Assembly (NCBI RefSeq): GCF_019898765.1
Contig: NZ_JAIOKB010000007.1
Coordinates: 124,001-188,000 of the forward strand
Direction of reading: 5' to 3'
From: Sphingomonas yunnanensis
Lineage (GTDB): Bacteria > Pseudomonadota > Alphaproteobacteria > Sphingomonadales > Sphingomonadaceae
DNA length: 64,000 nucleotides
Below, in pieces: positions 28,516 to 37,817 of this stretch (the first letter of the stretch is position 1; each line of letters starts with the position of its first letter). Below the pieces are notes generated by a model. That model saw nothing but the letters and a program-made list of their open reading frames with translations. It ran no database searches and was not told the origin of the DNA. The position numbers were made by a program, and so were the translations under genes.

Positions 28516-29122
28516 AGAACGGCAGAACCGCCTGGGCCACGGGTGCGAAGCTGCGACGGTGGAGCGGCGACGGGCCGTGCTCGCGCAGCGCGCGCAGGTG
28601 CGCGGGGCAGCCGTACCCCTTGTTCGAGTGCCAGCCGTACTGCGGGTGTGATTCGGCGGCGGCGATCATGATCTGGTCGCGCGTGTGCTTAGCGACGATC
28701 GAGGCGGCGGCGATCGAGCGGCTCCGCGCGTCGCCGCCGACGATCGCGGTGGCGGCATAGCCCCAGCGCGGGAGCCGGTTGCCGTCCACCAGCACGTGCC
28801 CGGGCACGTCGCCCAGCGCGCGTGCCAGCTCGTCCACCGCGAGCGTCATCGCCTTCATCGTCGCCCAGTAGATGTTGAGCGTGTCGATCTCCGCGGGCTC
28901 GACGATGCCGACGCCGACGATCGCGCAGTCGCGCAGTCGCGCGTACAAGCGCGCGCGCTCGCCCGCGGGCAGCTTCTTCGAATCGTCGATGCCGCGCGGC
29001 ACGCCCTTGGCGGGCAGCACCACCGCGGCGGCGACCACCGGCCCGGCGAGCGGCCCGCGCCCGGCCTCGTCCACCCCCGCCACCGGCGGCAGGCAGCGCT
29101 TCTCGTGGAGCAGCCCGGGCAT
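28514..29122 (-). CDS. rnhB: Ribonuclease HII
   Basis: This 202-residue enzyme removes ribonucleotides and RNA primers from DNA. The active-site block VAGVDEAGRGPLAGP gives Asp18-Glu19. The further acidic residue is in LVDGN (Asp113), and SIAAASIVAKHTRD and HPQYGWHSNKGYG are family blocks. Start ATG 29122 overlaps the stop of the thiD-VOC gene by one base (TGATG), so it is translated as part of that cluster. The product ends in a short tail after the family's LHRRSFAPV, as usual. Confidence 0.95.
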   Translation of the reverse strand: MPGLLHEKRCLPPVAGVDEAGRGPLAGPVVAAAVVLPAKGVPRGIDDSKKLPAGERARLYARLRDCAIVGVGIVEPAEIDTLNIYWATMKAMTLAVDELARALGDVPGHVLVDGNRLPRWGYAATAIVGGDARSRSIAAASIVAKHTRDQIMIAAAESHPQYGWHSNKGYGCPAHLRALREHGPSPLHRRSFAPVAQAVLPF

Positions 29123-30291
29123 CAGAGCCGCCACGGCGGGAAGCGGCGGTTCTCCCCGGCCTGGTAGAGGCACACAGCGTTGCCCGAGGGATCGCGCAGC
29201 CGCGCCTCGCGCCAGCCCCACGGCCGGTCGCGCGCCTCGTCCGCGACGACGCCGGCGGCGCGCGCGTGCGCCACCGCCGCGTCGACGTCGGCGACTTCGA
29301 GGAAGACCACAGGCGCGCCGGCGATCTCGTGCGCCGCCTCGATCGACAGCGTCGTGCCGCCGGCGCTCTCGAAGCGCGCGTAGCGCGCGCCGCTGGCGAC
29401 GATCGGGGTCAGCCCGAGCCCGCGGTAGAAAGCGAGCGTGGCGGCATGGTCGGTCATCGGCAGCGTGACGTGGTTGAGCGTCGGCGCCGCCGCGGCGACG
29501 TCGAGCCGGACGCGTGCGTGCCCCATCGGCCCGTGTCCGGCGCCCAGCCCAGGCGCCTCGCGCAGCGCGACCCGGACGAAGACTCGCGCGCGCTCGATCG
29601 CCTGCGACAGCGCGAGGCCCCGCGCGAGCCCCTCGGCGATCGCGCTCGCCAGCGTGCAGCCGGTACCGTGGTGGTGGCGCGTGTCGATCCGCGGCGCCTC
29701 CCAGCGCAAGATCTCGCCGGCCGGGCCGATCAGCCGATCGACCACCAGCGCTCCCTCGGCATGGCCGCCCTTGACCAGCAGCGGCGTCCCGATCGCGGCG
29801 GCATAGTCGCGCGCCGCGGTCACCACCTCGTCCGCAGTGAGCGTGTCGCGCCCGCACAGCGCCGCCAGCTCGGGCAGGTTCGGGGTGACCAGTGCGCTCA
29901 GCCGCGCCAGCCGCTCGAACGCCGCGATCGTGGCAGTATCGGCGAGCACCGCGCCGCTGCTCGCCACCATCACCGGGTCGAGCACGATCGCGCTGCCGTA
30001 GCGCCCGTCCGCCAGCTCGTCGGCGACTGCGGCGGCGATGTCCGCGCCACCGAGCATCCCGATCTTGACCGAGTCGACGCCGAGGTCCGCGACCACGCTG
30101 GTCATCTGCTGGCGCACCATGTCGGGCGACAACGCCGCGACCGCCTGGACGCCGAGCGTGTTCTGCGCGGTGATCGCGGTGATCGCGGTCATGGCATGGC
30201 CGCCCAGCATCGTGACGGTCTTGATGTCGGCCTGGATCCCCGCGCCGCCGCCCGAGTCCGAGCCGGCGACGATCAGCACGCGCGGCATCAT
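29122..30291 (-). CDS. thiD: ThiD kinase fused to a C-terminal VOC (glyoxalase-like) domain
   Basis: This 389-residue protein has two parts. Residues 1-262 are hydroxymethylpyrimidine (phosphate) kinase of thiamine synthesis: VLIVAGSDSGGGAGIQADIK, the anion-hole block HHHGTGC (Cys212) and KGGHAEG. Residues about 270-389 form a vicinal-oxygen-chelate domain beginning TLNHVTLPM and ending LRDPSGNAVCLYQAGE. No stop or frame change separates them, so it is one polypeptide as read. ThiD alone is about 265 residues. Start ATG 30291 overlaps the DUF1272 stop (ATGA) and the gene runs into rnhB. What the VOC part does for the kinase is unknown. Confidence 0.88.
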   Translation of the reverse strand: MMPRVLIVAGSDSGGGAGIQADIKTVTMLGGHAMTAITAITAQNTLGVQAVAALSPDMVRQQMTSVVADLGVDSVKIGMLGGADIAAAVADELADGRYGSAIVLDPVMVASSGAVLADTATIAAFERLARLSALVTPNLPELAALCGRDTLTADEVVTAARDYAAAIGTPLLVKGGHAEGALVVDRLIGPAGEILRWEAPRIDTRHHHGTGCTLASAIAEGLARGLALSQAIERARVFVRVALREAPGLGAGHGPMGHARVRLDVAAAAPTLNHVTLPMTDHAATLAFYRGLGLTPIVASGARYARFESAGGTTLSIEAAHEIAGAPVVFLEVADVDAAVAHARAAGVVADEARDRPWGWREARLRDPSGNAVCLYQAGENRRFPPWRL

Positions 30292-30512
30292 CCGCGGCGG
30301 CGCCGCTCGGCCGCGGCAGGATATTTCTTCAAGGTCGCACCGACCCGCGCCGGGCGGTCGAGCAGCTCGCCGCCGCAGCCCGGGCAGCGCTCGTCGAGGT
30401 CGTCGGCGCAATCGGCGCAATAGGTACATTCGAGCGAGCAGATGAAGGCGCCGCCCGCGTCGGCGGGCAGGTCGACGCCGCAGCGCTCGCACTCGGGACG
30501 CATCTCCAGCAT
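30288..30512 (-). CDS. DUF1272 family zinc-ribbon-like protein
   Basis: This 74-residue protein has eight cysteines in pairs: ECERCG, FICSLECTYCADCA and RCPGCGG. This is the pattern of DUF1272, a small presumed zinc-binding family of unknown function. A basic tail (AAERRRRG) ends it. The stop overlaps the thiD-VOC start by four bases, giving a DUF1272-thiD/VOC-rnhB run. ATG 30512 is the first start. A second ATG three codons later would also preserve all cysteines. Confidence 0.8.
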   Translation of the reverse strand: MLEMRPECERCGVDLPADAGGAFICSLECTYCADCADDLDERCPGCGGELLDRPARVGATLKKYPAAAERRRRG

Positions 30513-30594
30513 GCGCGCGCCATAGCGCCGCCCGCGCGCGAGGTCACGCGGGATGAGGCGGGCAGACAGGGCGTGACGCCGACCGCACCACTCG

Positions 30595-30690
30595 CGTCAT
30601 CCTGAGCTCGTCGCAGGATCCACTGTGCCGCGAACTCCTCAGCACGTGAGCTTGCGGACAAGTGGATCCTGAAACGAGTTCAGGATGACG
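30595..30690. repeat. Palindromic intergenic repeat, family B (copy 2)
   Basis: This 96-base element opens with CGTCATCCTGAGCTCG and closes with CGAGTTCAGGATGACG, an almost perfect outer inverted repeat. GCAGGATCCACT and AGTGGATCCTGAAACG form the inner pair. It has the same length and plan as the copy at 15949-16044. It lies between DUF1272 and the 3' end of glmM. Confidence 0.8.
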
Positions 30691-30732
30691 CCGGTAAGGA
30701 GATGACGCTAGTGAGAGGCGGTGAGCACCCCC

Positions 30733-32070
30733 TCAGGCCGCGGCGCGCACCGCGTCGCAGATGCGGTCGACCACGCGCTCGACCTGCTGCGGATCGTCAC
30801 CCTCGGCCATCACGCGGATCACCGGCTCGGTGCCGGACGGCCGGATCACCAGCCGGCCACTGCCGGCCAGCTCGGCCTCGGCCTCGGCGATCACCGCCTT
30901 CACCCCCTCCTGCTCCAGCGGCTTGCCGCCGGCGAAGCGCACGTTCTTGAGCAGCTGCGGCAGCGGCTCGAACCGGTGGAGCACCTCGCTCGCCGGCGCG
31001 CCCGCGCGGCACAATTCGGCGAGCACCTGGAGCGCGGCGACCAGGCCGTCGCCGGTCGTGGCATAGTCGGACAGGATGATGTGCCCCGACTGCTCGCCGC
31101 CGACATTATAGCCGCGCCGTCGCATCGCCTCGAGCACATAGCGGTCGCCCACCTTGGTGCGGATCAGCCCGAGCCCCTGCGCCGACAGATGCCGCTCCAG
31201 CCCGAGATTGGACATGACCGTCGCGACCAGCCCTCCCCCGGCGAGCCGCCCTACGCGTGCCCAGCCCGCCGCGATCGTCGCCATCAGCTGGTCGCCGTCG
31301 ATCACGCGGCCGCGCTCGTCGACCACGATCAGCCGGTCGGCGTCCCCGTCGAGCGCGATCCCGATCGCCGCGCCATGCTCCACCACTGCCGCCGACAGCG
31401 CCTCGGGATGGGTCGAGCCGATCCGATCGTTGATGTTGAGCCCGTTGGGGCTCACCCCGATCTGGACGAGGTCGGCGCCGAGCTCCCACAATGCCTCGGG
31501 CGCGACCTGATAGGCGGCGCCGTTGGCGCAATCCACCACCACCTTGAGGCCGTCGAGGCGGAGATCGTTGGGGAAGGTGGATTTGGCGAAGTGGATGTAG
31601 CGACCGCGCGCGTCGTCGATCCGCTTGGCGCGGCCGATCTCGCCCGCGGCCGCCAGCGCCACCTCGCCATCGATCGCCGCCTCGATCGCCTCCTCGTCCT
31701 CGTCGGAGAGCTTGTAGCCGTCAGGGCCGAACAATTTGATCCCGTTGTCGGCGAAGGGATTGTGACTGGCCGAGATCATCACGCCCATGTCGGCGCGCAT
31801 CGACTTGGTCAGCATCGCCACTGCCGGCGTCGGCATCGGCCCGACGAGCGTGACGTCCATGCCGACGCTGGTGAAGCCCGCCTGCAGCGCGCTCTCGAGC
31901 ATATAGCCCGACAGCCGCGTGTCCTTGCCGATCACGACGCGGTGGCGGTGCGCGCCCCGCAGGAAGTGGCGACCGGCGGCCATGCCGACCTTCATCGCCA
32001 TCTCCGCGGTCATCGCGCCGGTGTTGGTGAGCCCGCGAATGCCGTCGGTGCCGAAATATTTCCTTGCCAT
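30733..32070 (-). CDS. glmM: Phosphoglucosamine mutase
   Basis: This 445-residue enzyme converts glucosamine-6-phosphate to glucosamine-1-phosphate for peptidoglycan and LPS precursors. The N terminus [10 protein letters not shown], the phosphoserine loop [14 protein letters not shown], the metal loop DGDADR and the C-terminal phosphate loop [14 protein letters not shown] are all intact. Length is typical (about 445). Start ATG 32070 follows an AAGAGG site. The gene is divergent from the symporter gene with a 69-base spacer. Confidence 0.96.
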   Translation of the reverse strand: MARKYFGTDGIRGLTNTGAMTAEMAMKVGMAAGRHFLRGAHRHRVVIGKDTRLSGYMLESALQAGFTSVGMDVTLVGPMPTPAVAMLTKSMRADMGVMISASHNPFADNGIKLFGPDGYKLSDEDEEAIEAAIDGEVALAAAGEIGRAKRIDDARGRYIHFAKSTFPNDLRLDGLKVVVDCANGAAYQVAPEALWELGADLVQIGVSPNGLNINDRIGSTHPEALSAAVVEHGAAIGIALDGDADRLIVVDERGRVIDGDQLMATIAAGWARVGRLAGGGLVATVMSNLGLERHLSAQGLGLIRTKVGDRYVLEAMRRRGYNVGGEQSGHIILSDYATTGDGLVAALQVLAELCRAGAPASEVLHRFEPLPQLLKNVRFAGGKPLEQEGVKAVIAEAEAELAGSGRLVIRPSGTEPVIRVMAEGDDPQQVERVVDRICDAVRAAA

Positions 32071-32139
32071 CGCCTCTTACCTTCGCTCCGCTGACGGGCT
32101 TCCATAAACGATGACACACGAAGGGCGAAGAGCGCGCTG

Positions 32140-33399
32140 ATGTCGCAGGCCACCCGTATTCTCCTCGCCCTGATCGCGGGTCTCGCCGCCGGGATCGCGC
32201 TGGCGCGCGTCGCGCCCGGCGCGGTGTCGCAGGTGGTGGCGGTGGCGGAGCCGCTCGGCACCGCCTGGCTCCATGCCTTGCAGATGACGATCGTGCCGCT
32301 GGTGGTCTCGCTGCTCGTCACCGGCGTCGCCGCGACGGCCGAGGCGGCGCGCGCCGGTCGGCTGGCGGCGCGCGCGATCGCGCTCTACGTCGTGCTGCTT
32401 GCCAGCTCGGCGACGATCGCGGCGCTGCTGACGCCGCTGCTGCTGGCGCTCGTCCCGCTGCCCGCGGCCTCGGCCGCGGCGCTGCGCGGCGCCTTGTCCG
32501 ACGCGGGCGCGGTGCCCGCGGTGCCGCCGCTGGGTGAGTTCTTCGCCGGCATCGTGCCCAAGAACGTGATCCAGGCGGCCGCCAACGACGCTTTCCTGTC
32601 GCTGATCATCTTCACGCTGGTGTTCGCCTTCGCCATCGCGCGGATCGAGCGCGACCAGCGCGACTTGCTGGTGCGCCTCTTCACCGCGCTGCGCGACGCC
32701 ATGCTGGTGGTGATCGACTGGGTGTTGTGGATCGCGCCGCTGGGCGTGCTGGCGCTCGCACTGGTGGTGGGCGCGCGCGCGGGCACCGGGGCGTTCGGCG
32801 CGTTGATCCATTACATCCTGATCGTGAGCGCCTCGGGCGTCGCGGTGATGCTGCTGGCCTACCCGATCGCGCGACTCGGCGCGCGGCTGCCACTCGGCGC
32901 CTTCGCGCGCGCGACCTTGCCCGCGCAGGCAGTGGCGATCAGCACGCAGAGCTCGCTCGCCTCGATGCCGGCGATGATCGAGGGCGCGCGCGATCTCGGC
33001 GTCGCGGTGCGGGTCGCCGGCGTGACGCTGCCGCTGGCGGTGGCGATCTTCCGCGCGACCGGGCCGGCGATGAACCTGGCGGTGGCGATCTACGTGGCGA
33101 CCTGGTTCGGCGTCACGCTGTCACCGGCCACGCTCGCGATCGGGGTGGTAGTGGCGACGCTGACCTCGCTCGGCTCGGTCAGCCTGCCCGGCACCGTGAG
33201 CTACGTCAGCGCGATCGCGCCGATCGCGGGCACGATCGGGGCGCCGATCGCGCCGTTGGGCCTGCTGGTAGCGGTGGAGACGATCCCCGACATCGTCCGC
33301 ACCGTCGGCAACGTAACGATGGACATCGCCACCACCGCACTGCTCGGACGGCGCGGTGACTCGGACGGCGGGTCGAACCCGCCGGCGCCGGACGCTTGA
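32140..33399 (+). CDS. Dicarboxylate/amino-acid:cation symporter (DAACS family)
   Basis: This 419-residue membrane protein has about eight hydrophobic helices and the two re-entrant-loop blocks of the DAACS (GltP/DctA) family. The Ser-rich loop reads ISTQSSLASMPAM near 270. The NMDGT region is altered to TGPAMNLAVAIYVATW, and DIVRTVGNVTMDIA follows. These changes at substrate-coordinating motifs suggest a divergent subfamily, so the substrate should not be assumed to be glutamate or succinate. It is an inner-membrane transporter driven by Na+ or H+. A strong hairpin follows the gene. Confidence 0.88.
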   Translation: MSQATRILLALIAGLAAGIALARVAPGAVSQVVAVAEPLGTAWLHALQMTIVPLVVSLLVTGVAATAEAARAGRLAARAIALYVVLLASSATIAALLTPLLLALVPLPAASAAALRGALSDAGAVPAVPPLGEFFAGIVPKNVIQAAANDAFLSLIIFTLVFAFAIARIERDQRDLLVRLFTALRDAMLVVIDWVLWIAPLGVLALALVVGARAGTGAFGALIHYILIVSASGVAVMLLAYPIARLGARLPLGAFARATLPAQAVAISTQSSLASMPAMIEGARDLGVAVRVAGVTLPLAVAIFRATGPAMNLAVAIYVATWFGVTLSPATLAIGVVVATLTSLGSVSLPGTVSYVSAIAPIAGTIGAPIAPLGLLVAVETIPDIVRTVGNVTMDIATTALLGRRGDSDGGSNPPAPDA

Positions 33400-33413
33400 C
33401 GACGTACCGCCAT

Positions 33414-33445
33414 CTCCGTTATTGACAGGCGTGTCAGTAACGGAG
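33414..33445 (+). promoter_or_regulatory. 14-bp hairpin covering the coq4 ribosome-binding site
   Basis: The left arm CTCCGTTATTGACA (33414-33427) pairs with TGTCAGTAACGGAG (33432-33445) around a GGCG loop. The only non-Watson-Crick pair is a U-G wobble in RNA. The 3' arm ends in CGGAG, seven bases before the GTG start of coq4, and TTTT follows it. It can therefore be a terminator for the symporter gene, a translational gate on coq4, or, as DNA, a TetR-type operator (TTGACA-n-TGTCA). Confidence 0.6.
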
Positions 33446-33452
33446 TTTTCCC

Positions 33453-34259
33453 GTGACCCGCATGCCTCCCTACCCCGGCACCAGCGGACGGCGCGACTGG
33501 CGCGGCGCGCTCGACGCGGTGCGGCGACTGATGCGCGATCCCGACGACACGCGGCAGGTCTTCCGCATCATGCGCGCGCTCAACACCGGCAATGCCCCGA
33601 CCAATTACGCGCGCCTGATCGCTTCCTCGGCCGGCGGCCTGATCGCCTATGAGCGCGCCGAGCTCGCCGCGCTGCTCGCCGATCCCGAGGCGGTGGCACG
33701 CCACGCGCCGGGCACGGTCGGCGCCGCTTATCGCGACTTCCTCGCCGCCACCGGCTATACCGCCGACGGGCTGGTCGCGGTCAGTGAGGCGGACCATGCC
33801 GACGCCTGGCGCGCGGAGCATCCCTACGGCTGGATGGGCCGTCGCATCCGCGACCTGCACGATCTCTGGCACGTGCTCACCGGCTACCAGGCCGACGACC
33901 CGCTCGGCGAGGCGGCGCTGGTGGCGTTCAGCTTCGCCCAGGTCGGCGGGCTCGGCTGGGCGCTGATCGCGGTCGCCGCCGCGTTCAAGAGCCTCGCGGA
34001 GACCCGCAGCACGTTGTTCGCGCGCGCGGTGTGGGAAGGCTATCGCCACGGCCGCGCGGCCGCCTGGCTGGTGGCGGAAGATCCGCGGGCGCTGCTCGAC
34101 GAGCCGCTCGCCGCGGCGCGCGCGCGGCTGGGAATCGGCGAGCCGCACGCCTACCGCCGCGCGCGCCGCCAGCTGGGCGCCGCGATCGACTCATTCGGGC
34201 GCGCGCGGGGCGGCGGCATGAGCGTGCCTCTCGCTCACGCCGGCTCACGCACGACCTGA
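33453..34259 (+). CDS. Coq4 family protein (ubiquinone biosynthesis)
   Basis: This 268-residue product carries the Coq4 metal motif HDLWHVLTGYQADDPLGEAA (H-D-x2-H-x11-E) near residue 130. Coq4 organises, and in recent work catalyses, the C1 step of ubiquinone ring modification. Bacterial members are found mainly in alphaproteobacteria. The start GTG 33453 has CGGAG seven bases upstream, but that site lies inside a hairpin. ATG 33462 is an alternative start. About 35 C-terminal residues beyond the domain are Arg/Gly-rich and likely disordered. No other coq gene is adjacent. Confidence 0.85.
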   Translation: MTRMPPYPGTSGRRDWRGALDAVRRLMRDPDDTRQVFRIMRALNTGNAPTNYARLIASSAGGLIAYERAELAALLADPEAVARHAPGTVGAAYRDFLAATGYTADGLVAVSEADHADAWRAEHPYGWMGRRIRDLHDLWHVLTGYQADDPLGEAALVAFSFAQVGGLGWALIAVAAAFKSLAETRSTLFARAVWEGYRHGRAAAWLVAEDPRALLDEPLAAARARLGIGEPHAYRRARRQLGAAIDSFGRARGGGMSVPLAHAGSRTT

Positions 34260-34265
34260 ACTGCT

Positions 34266-34344
34266 GTGTTCTCCGGCGAACGCCGGAGCCCAGGATGGCG
34301 GGCTGGACGCTCGTGGCTCCGGACTCCTGCCTGCGCGGGAGCAC
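34266..34344. repeat. Palindromic intergenic repeat, family C (copy 2)
   Basis: TGTTCTCCGGCGAACGCCGG opens the element and CTCCTGCCTGCGCGGGAGCA closes it, the same plan as 25909-25986. It sits between the convergent stops of coq4 and rarD. Confidence 0.75.
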
Positions 34345-34367
34345 GGTTTAAGCGCAGATCGCGCGGC

Positions 34368-35258
34368 TCAGCTTTTCTCGCCCGCCGCCGCGCGCCAGCC
34401 AGCCACGGCGTAGAGCGCGCAGGCGAGCCAGATCAGCGCGAAGCTGAGCAGCTGCGCCGGGCGCAGCGGCTCGCCGAAGATCAGCACCGCCTCGAGGAAT
34501 TGCAGAGTCGGCCCGATATATTGCAGCAGCCCCAACGTGGCGTAGCGCAGCCGTCGCGCCGCCGCGGCGAACATCAGCAACGGTGCCGCGGTCACCGCGC
34601 CGGCGAGCACCAGCAGCACGTCGATGCGCGTGTTCTGACCGAAGGTGCCGCTGCCGTGCGCCTGCGCCCAGCCGACGATCGCGACCGCGGGCAGCAGCAG
34701 CAGCGCGGTCTCGATCAGCAGCCCGCCGAGCGCGTCGATCGCCACCACCTTGCGGATCAGCCCGTACAGCCCGAAGCTCACCGCGAGCGCGAGCGAGATC
34801 CACAGCGCCCCGCCACCGTCGAGCGCGAGTAGCACCACACCGACGCCTGCGATCGCGACTGCCCCGGCCTGCACCCGCGTGATCCGCTCGCGCAGCACCG
34901 CGACGCCGAGGAGCACGTTGAGCAGCGGGTTGATGAAATAGCCGAGGCTCGCCTCGAGCACGTGGCCGTTCTGCACCGACCAGATGTAGACGAACCAGTT
35001 GATCGCGATCAGCAGCGCGGTCGCGCTGAGCAGTGCGAGCGTCCGCCCGCGCGCCTTCCGCAGGATCGCGCGCCCGCGCCCCAGCACGGCGACGACCGCG
35101 ACGAGCAGCAGCAGCGAGAAAATCACGCGATAGGCCAGCACCTGCAGCGCCGGCACCGTATCGAGCAGGTGCAGGTAGAGCGGCAGCAGCCCCCAGCACA
35201 CGAAGGCACCGACGCCGAGCAACAGGCCGGTACGGATCGAGGCGGGATGATCGGACAT
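34368..35258 (-). CDS. rarD: RarD-type EamA/DMT transporter
   Basis: This 296-residue protein has ten predicted transmembrane helices in two EamA halves. The RarD subgroup is indicated by the opening [19 protein letters not shown], the block [20 protein letters not shown] and GYFINPLL. RarD proteins are drug/metabolite-type inner-membrane carriers, historically linked to chloramphenicol sensitivity. Start ATG 35258 was taken because the hydrophobic core begins about ten residues later. The 44 codons upstream in frame are not protein-like. Substrate unknown. Confidence 0.88.
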   Translation of the reverse strand: MSDHPASIRTGLLLGVGAFVCWGLLPLYLHLLDTVPALQVLAYRVIFSLLLLVAVVAVLGRGRAILRKARGRTLALLSATALLIAINWFVYIWSVQNGHVLEASLGYFINPLLNVLLGVAVLRERITRVQAGAVAIAGVGVVLLALDGGGALWISLALAVSFGLYGLIRKVVAIDALGGLLIETALLLLPAVAIVGWAQAHGSGTFGQNTRIDVLLVLAGAVTAAPLLMFAAAARRLRYATLGLLQYIGPTLQFLEAVLIFGEPLRPAQLLSFALIWLACALYAVAGWRAAAGEKS

Positions 35259-35408
35259 GCCGCGCCATTGCCCGCCGGCTCGCCCGGCGCAAGTCGTCAC
35301 GCGGACGTCATGACCCGAGCTGGTGGCGCGGCCTTGCGCGCGTCCCAAGCGCCACGGTATGATGAGGCACGTTGCCGCTCCCGCCCGCACCGCCTACAGC
35401 CGCGCGCG

Positions 35409-36446
35409 ATGCTCGCGCGCCTGGTTCTCACCGATGTCCGCAACCACGCCGCGCTCAGCCTCGCTCCCGCGCCGGGGTTCGTCATCCTCACGGGAGCCAA
35501 TGGCGCGGGTAAGACCAACGTGCTCGAGGCGGTGTCGCTGCTCGCGCCGGGCCGCGGGCTACGCCGGGCCGCGTTGTCCGAGATCGCGCGCGCCGACGGG
35601 CCGGGGGGCTTCGGCGTCGCCGCGACGCTGGACGACGGGGTCGAGCTCGCCACCGGCGCGCTGGCGGGCGCGCCCGAGCGGCGGGTCGTGCGAGTGAACG
35701 GCGCCGCCGCGGGCGCGGGCGCGCTGGCCGAGCGGGTCGCCGTGCTGTGGCTCACCCCCGCGATGGACCGGCTGTTTACCGAGGCGGCGGGCGAGCGCCG
35801 CCGCTTCCTCGATCGGCTCACGCTGGCGCTCGCCCCCGAGCACGCGCGCCACGGCACCCGCTACGAGGCGGCGATGCGCGACCGCAACCGCCTGCTCGCC
35901 GAGCCCGCGCCCGACCGCGACTGGCTCGCGGCATTGGAGGCGCAGATGGCGCAGCACGGCGCCGCGCTCGACGCCGCGCGCCGCCGCACCGTGGCCGCTC
36001 TGGGCGAGGCGCTGGCGGCACAGCCCGCGGGCGCCGTGCCGCGCGCCGCCCTCGCGCTGGCCGGCTGGAGCGGCGACGCCGGGACGCTCGCCGCCGAGCT
36101 CCGCGCCGGCCGCGTGCGCGACGCCGCGTCGGGGCGCACGCTCGCGGGACCGCACCGCGCCGACCTGCTCGTCACCCACGTCGACAAGGCCCGGCCCGCG
36201 GCCAGCGCCTCCACCGGCGAGCAGAAGGCGCTGCTGCTCGGCATCGTACTCGCCCACGCCGAGCTGGTCGCGACCGCGACGGGCCGCGCGCCGCTGCTGC
36301 TGCTCGACGAGATCGCCGCTCACCTCGATCCCGCGCGTCGCGCCGCGCTGTTCGAGCGGCTCGCCCCGCTCGGCCAGGTGTGGATGACGGGGACCGAGCC
36401 CGGGCTGTTCGCCGCGGCGGGCGAGGCGACACGACTGGCACTGTGA
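35409..36446 (+). CDS. recF: DNA replication and repair protein RecF
   Basis: This 345-residue SMC-like ATPase acts at single-strand gaps with RecO and RecR. The Walker A motif GANGAGKT lies near residues 28-35, the signature [12 protein letters not shown] near 277 and Walker [13 protein letters not shown] near 307. The start is ATG 35409, next to the N-terminal strand [12 protein letters not shown]. There is no clear ribosome site. In many bacteria recF lies directly before gyrB. Here two MFS genes and a hydrolase gene are inserted between them. Confidence 0.95.
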   Translation: MLARLVLTDVRNHAALSLAPAPGFVILTGANGAGKTNVLEAVSLLAPGRGLRRAALSEIARADGPGGFGVAATLDDGVELATGALAGAPERRVVRVNGAAAGAGALAERVAVLWLTPAMDRLFTEAAGERRRFLDRLTLALAPEHARHGTRYEAAMRDRNRLLAEPAPDRDWLAALEAQMAQHGAALDAARRRTVAALGEALAAQPAGAVPRAALALAGWSGDAGTLAAELRAGRVRDAASGRTLAGPHRADLLVTHVDKARPAASASTGEQKALLLGIVLAHAELVATATGRAPLLLLDEIAAHLDPARRAALFERLAPLGQVWMTGTEPGLFAAAGEATRLAL

Positions 36447-36635
36447 TCGCAGGCGCCTGTTCGCCACGTCGCAGCGGCGTTGCGTCACCCGACAAAAGCG
36501 CGCAGGCCGCAGTGACCATCCGGCGCCCGCGCGCCGTTCGCAGGAACCACGCCGCTGACCGAGCCAGCCTCTCCCGCCGCGACCGAGCGCGCCCCGTCGA
36601 CGGGTGCGGGTGAGTGGCGACGGGGGTGGCCGCTG

Positions 36636-37817
36636 GTGTGGGCGGCGATGCTGGGCGCCGGGCTCGGCCCCGGGCTCTACCAGAATCTGTCCAGCCTGTT
36701 CACGCCGGGGCTGGAGCGCAGCTTCGGCTGGTCGCGCGGCGAGATCGCCACCGCGGCCGGGCTCGCGCTGCTCGGCGCGCTCGCGGCCCCGCTGATCGGG
36801 CGCACCGCCGATCGCTTCGGCGTGCGGCCGGTGATCACCGCCTCGATGCTGCTGCTCGGCGTCGCCTATCTGTGGCTCGCCTCGATCGGCGGCGCGATCT
36901 GGCGCTATCAGGTCGGGGTGCTGCTGCTGGTGCTCACCATCCCGGGCACGAGCAGCCTCGCCTATGGCAAGCTGATCGCCGCGGCGTTCGAGCGGCGCCG
37001 CGGGCTCGCGCTGGCGCTCGGCACCTCGGGTCTGGCGCTCGCCACGATCGTCGCCGCGCCGGCGCTCGGCTGGGTGATCGGCCGCTACGGCTGGCGCTAC
37101 GGCTTCGTCGCGCTCGCGGCGGGGAGCGCGCTGCTCGCGCTGCCGCTGATCCTGCTCGCGATCCGCCGCGCGCCGTGCGCGATCGTCGCGCCGCGCGCGC
37201 CCCCGAGTGAGGCGAGCGGCGTGTCGGCGCGCGACGCGCGGCGCGACCGGCGCTTCTGGATCCTGGTCACCTCGGCGCTGCTGATCAACGGCGCGACCAC
37301 CGGGCTGGTGACCCAGCTGGTCCCGATCGGGATCGAGTTCGGCCAGAGCGCGGCGCAGGCGGCGCTGTTGCTCACCGCCTTCGCGGCGAGCGCGATCGCG
37401 GGGCGGCTGCTGGTGGGTGTGCTCGTCGACCGGCTGCGACCGCAGCCCGTGGCGGCGGGGTTCGCGCTGGTGTCGGCGGTGGCGTTCGTGCTGCTCGCGC
37501 TCGCGCCGCAGGGTCAGGCGACGCTGCTGCTGCTGGTGTTCCTCGCCGGGCTGATGAACGGGGCGGAGAACGACCTGCTCCCCTTCTTCGCGGCGCGGCT
37601 GTTCGGGCTGCGCGCCTATGCCGAGATCTACGGCACCGCGATGCCGCTGGCCCTGTCGGGCACCGCGGTGGGGATCATCGGCTTCGGCCGGCTGCACGAT
37701 GCCACCGGCACCTACACGCCCGCGCTGGCGTGCGGCGCGGGCGCACTGCTGCTCGCCTGCGGTTGCTTCCTGCTGCTGCCGGATCGCGCGCTGCCGGGGC
37801 GCGGCGAGGCGCTCTGA
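36636..37817 (+). CDS. MFS transporter (first of a tandem pair)
   Basis: This 12-helix major facilitator has at least 393 residues from the first conventional start, GTG 36636. It shares long blocks with the MFS protein encoded at 38180-39382, including MNGAENDLLPFFAARLFG and GPGLYQNLSSLF, so the two genes are paralogues. GTG 36636 falls inside the region matching the paralogue's EWRAGWPLV. The frame stays open upstream with EWRRGWPLV, but its only plausible start is CTG 36555. The real N terminus is probably about 27 residues longer. The OFA/oxalate-formate-like loop pattern suggests an organic-anion carrier. Substrate unknown. Confidence 0.85.
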   Translation: MWAAMLGAGLGPGLYQNLSSLFTPGLERSFGWSRGEIATAAGLALLGALAAPLIGRTADRFGVRPVITASMLLLGVAYLWLASIGGAIWRYQVGVLLLVLTIPGTSSLAYGKLIAAAFERRRGLALALGTSGLALATIVAAPALGWVIGRYGWRYGFVALAAGSALLALPLILLAIRRAPCAIVAPRAPPSEASGVSARDARRDRRFWILVTSALLINGATTGLVTQLVPIGIEFGQSAAQAALLLTAFAASAIAGRLLVGVLVDRLRPQPVAAGFALVSAVAFVLLALAPQGQATLLLLVFLAGLMNGAENDLLPFFAARLFGLRAYAEIYGTAMPLALSGTAVGIIGFGRLHDATGTYTPALACGAGALLLACGCFLLLPDRALPGRGEAL

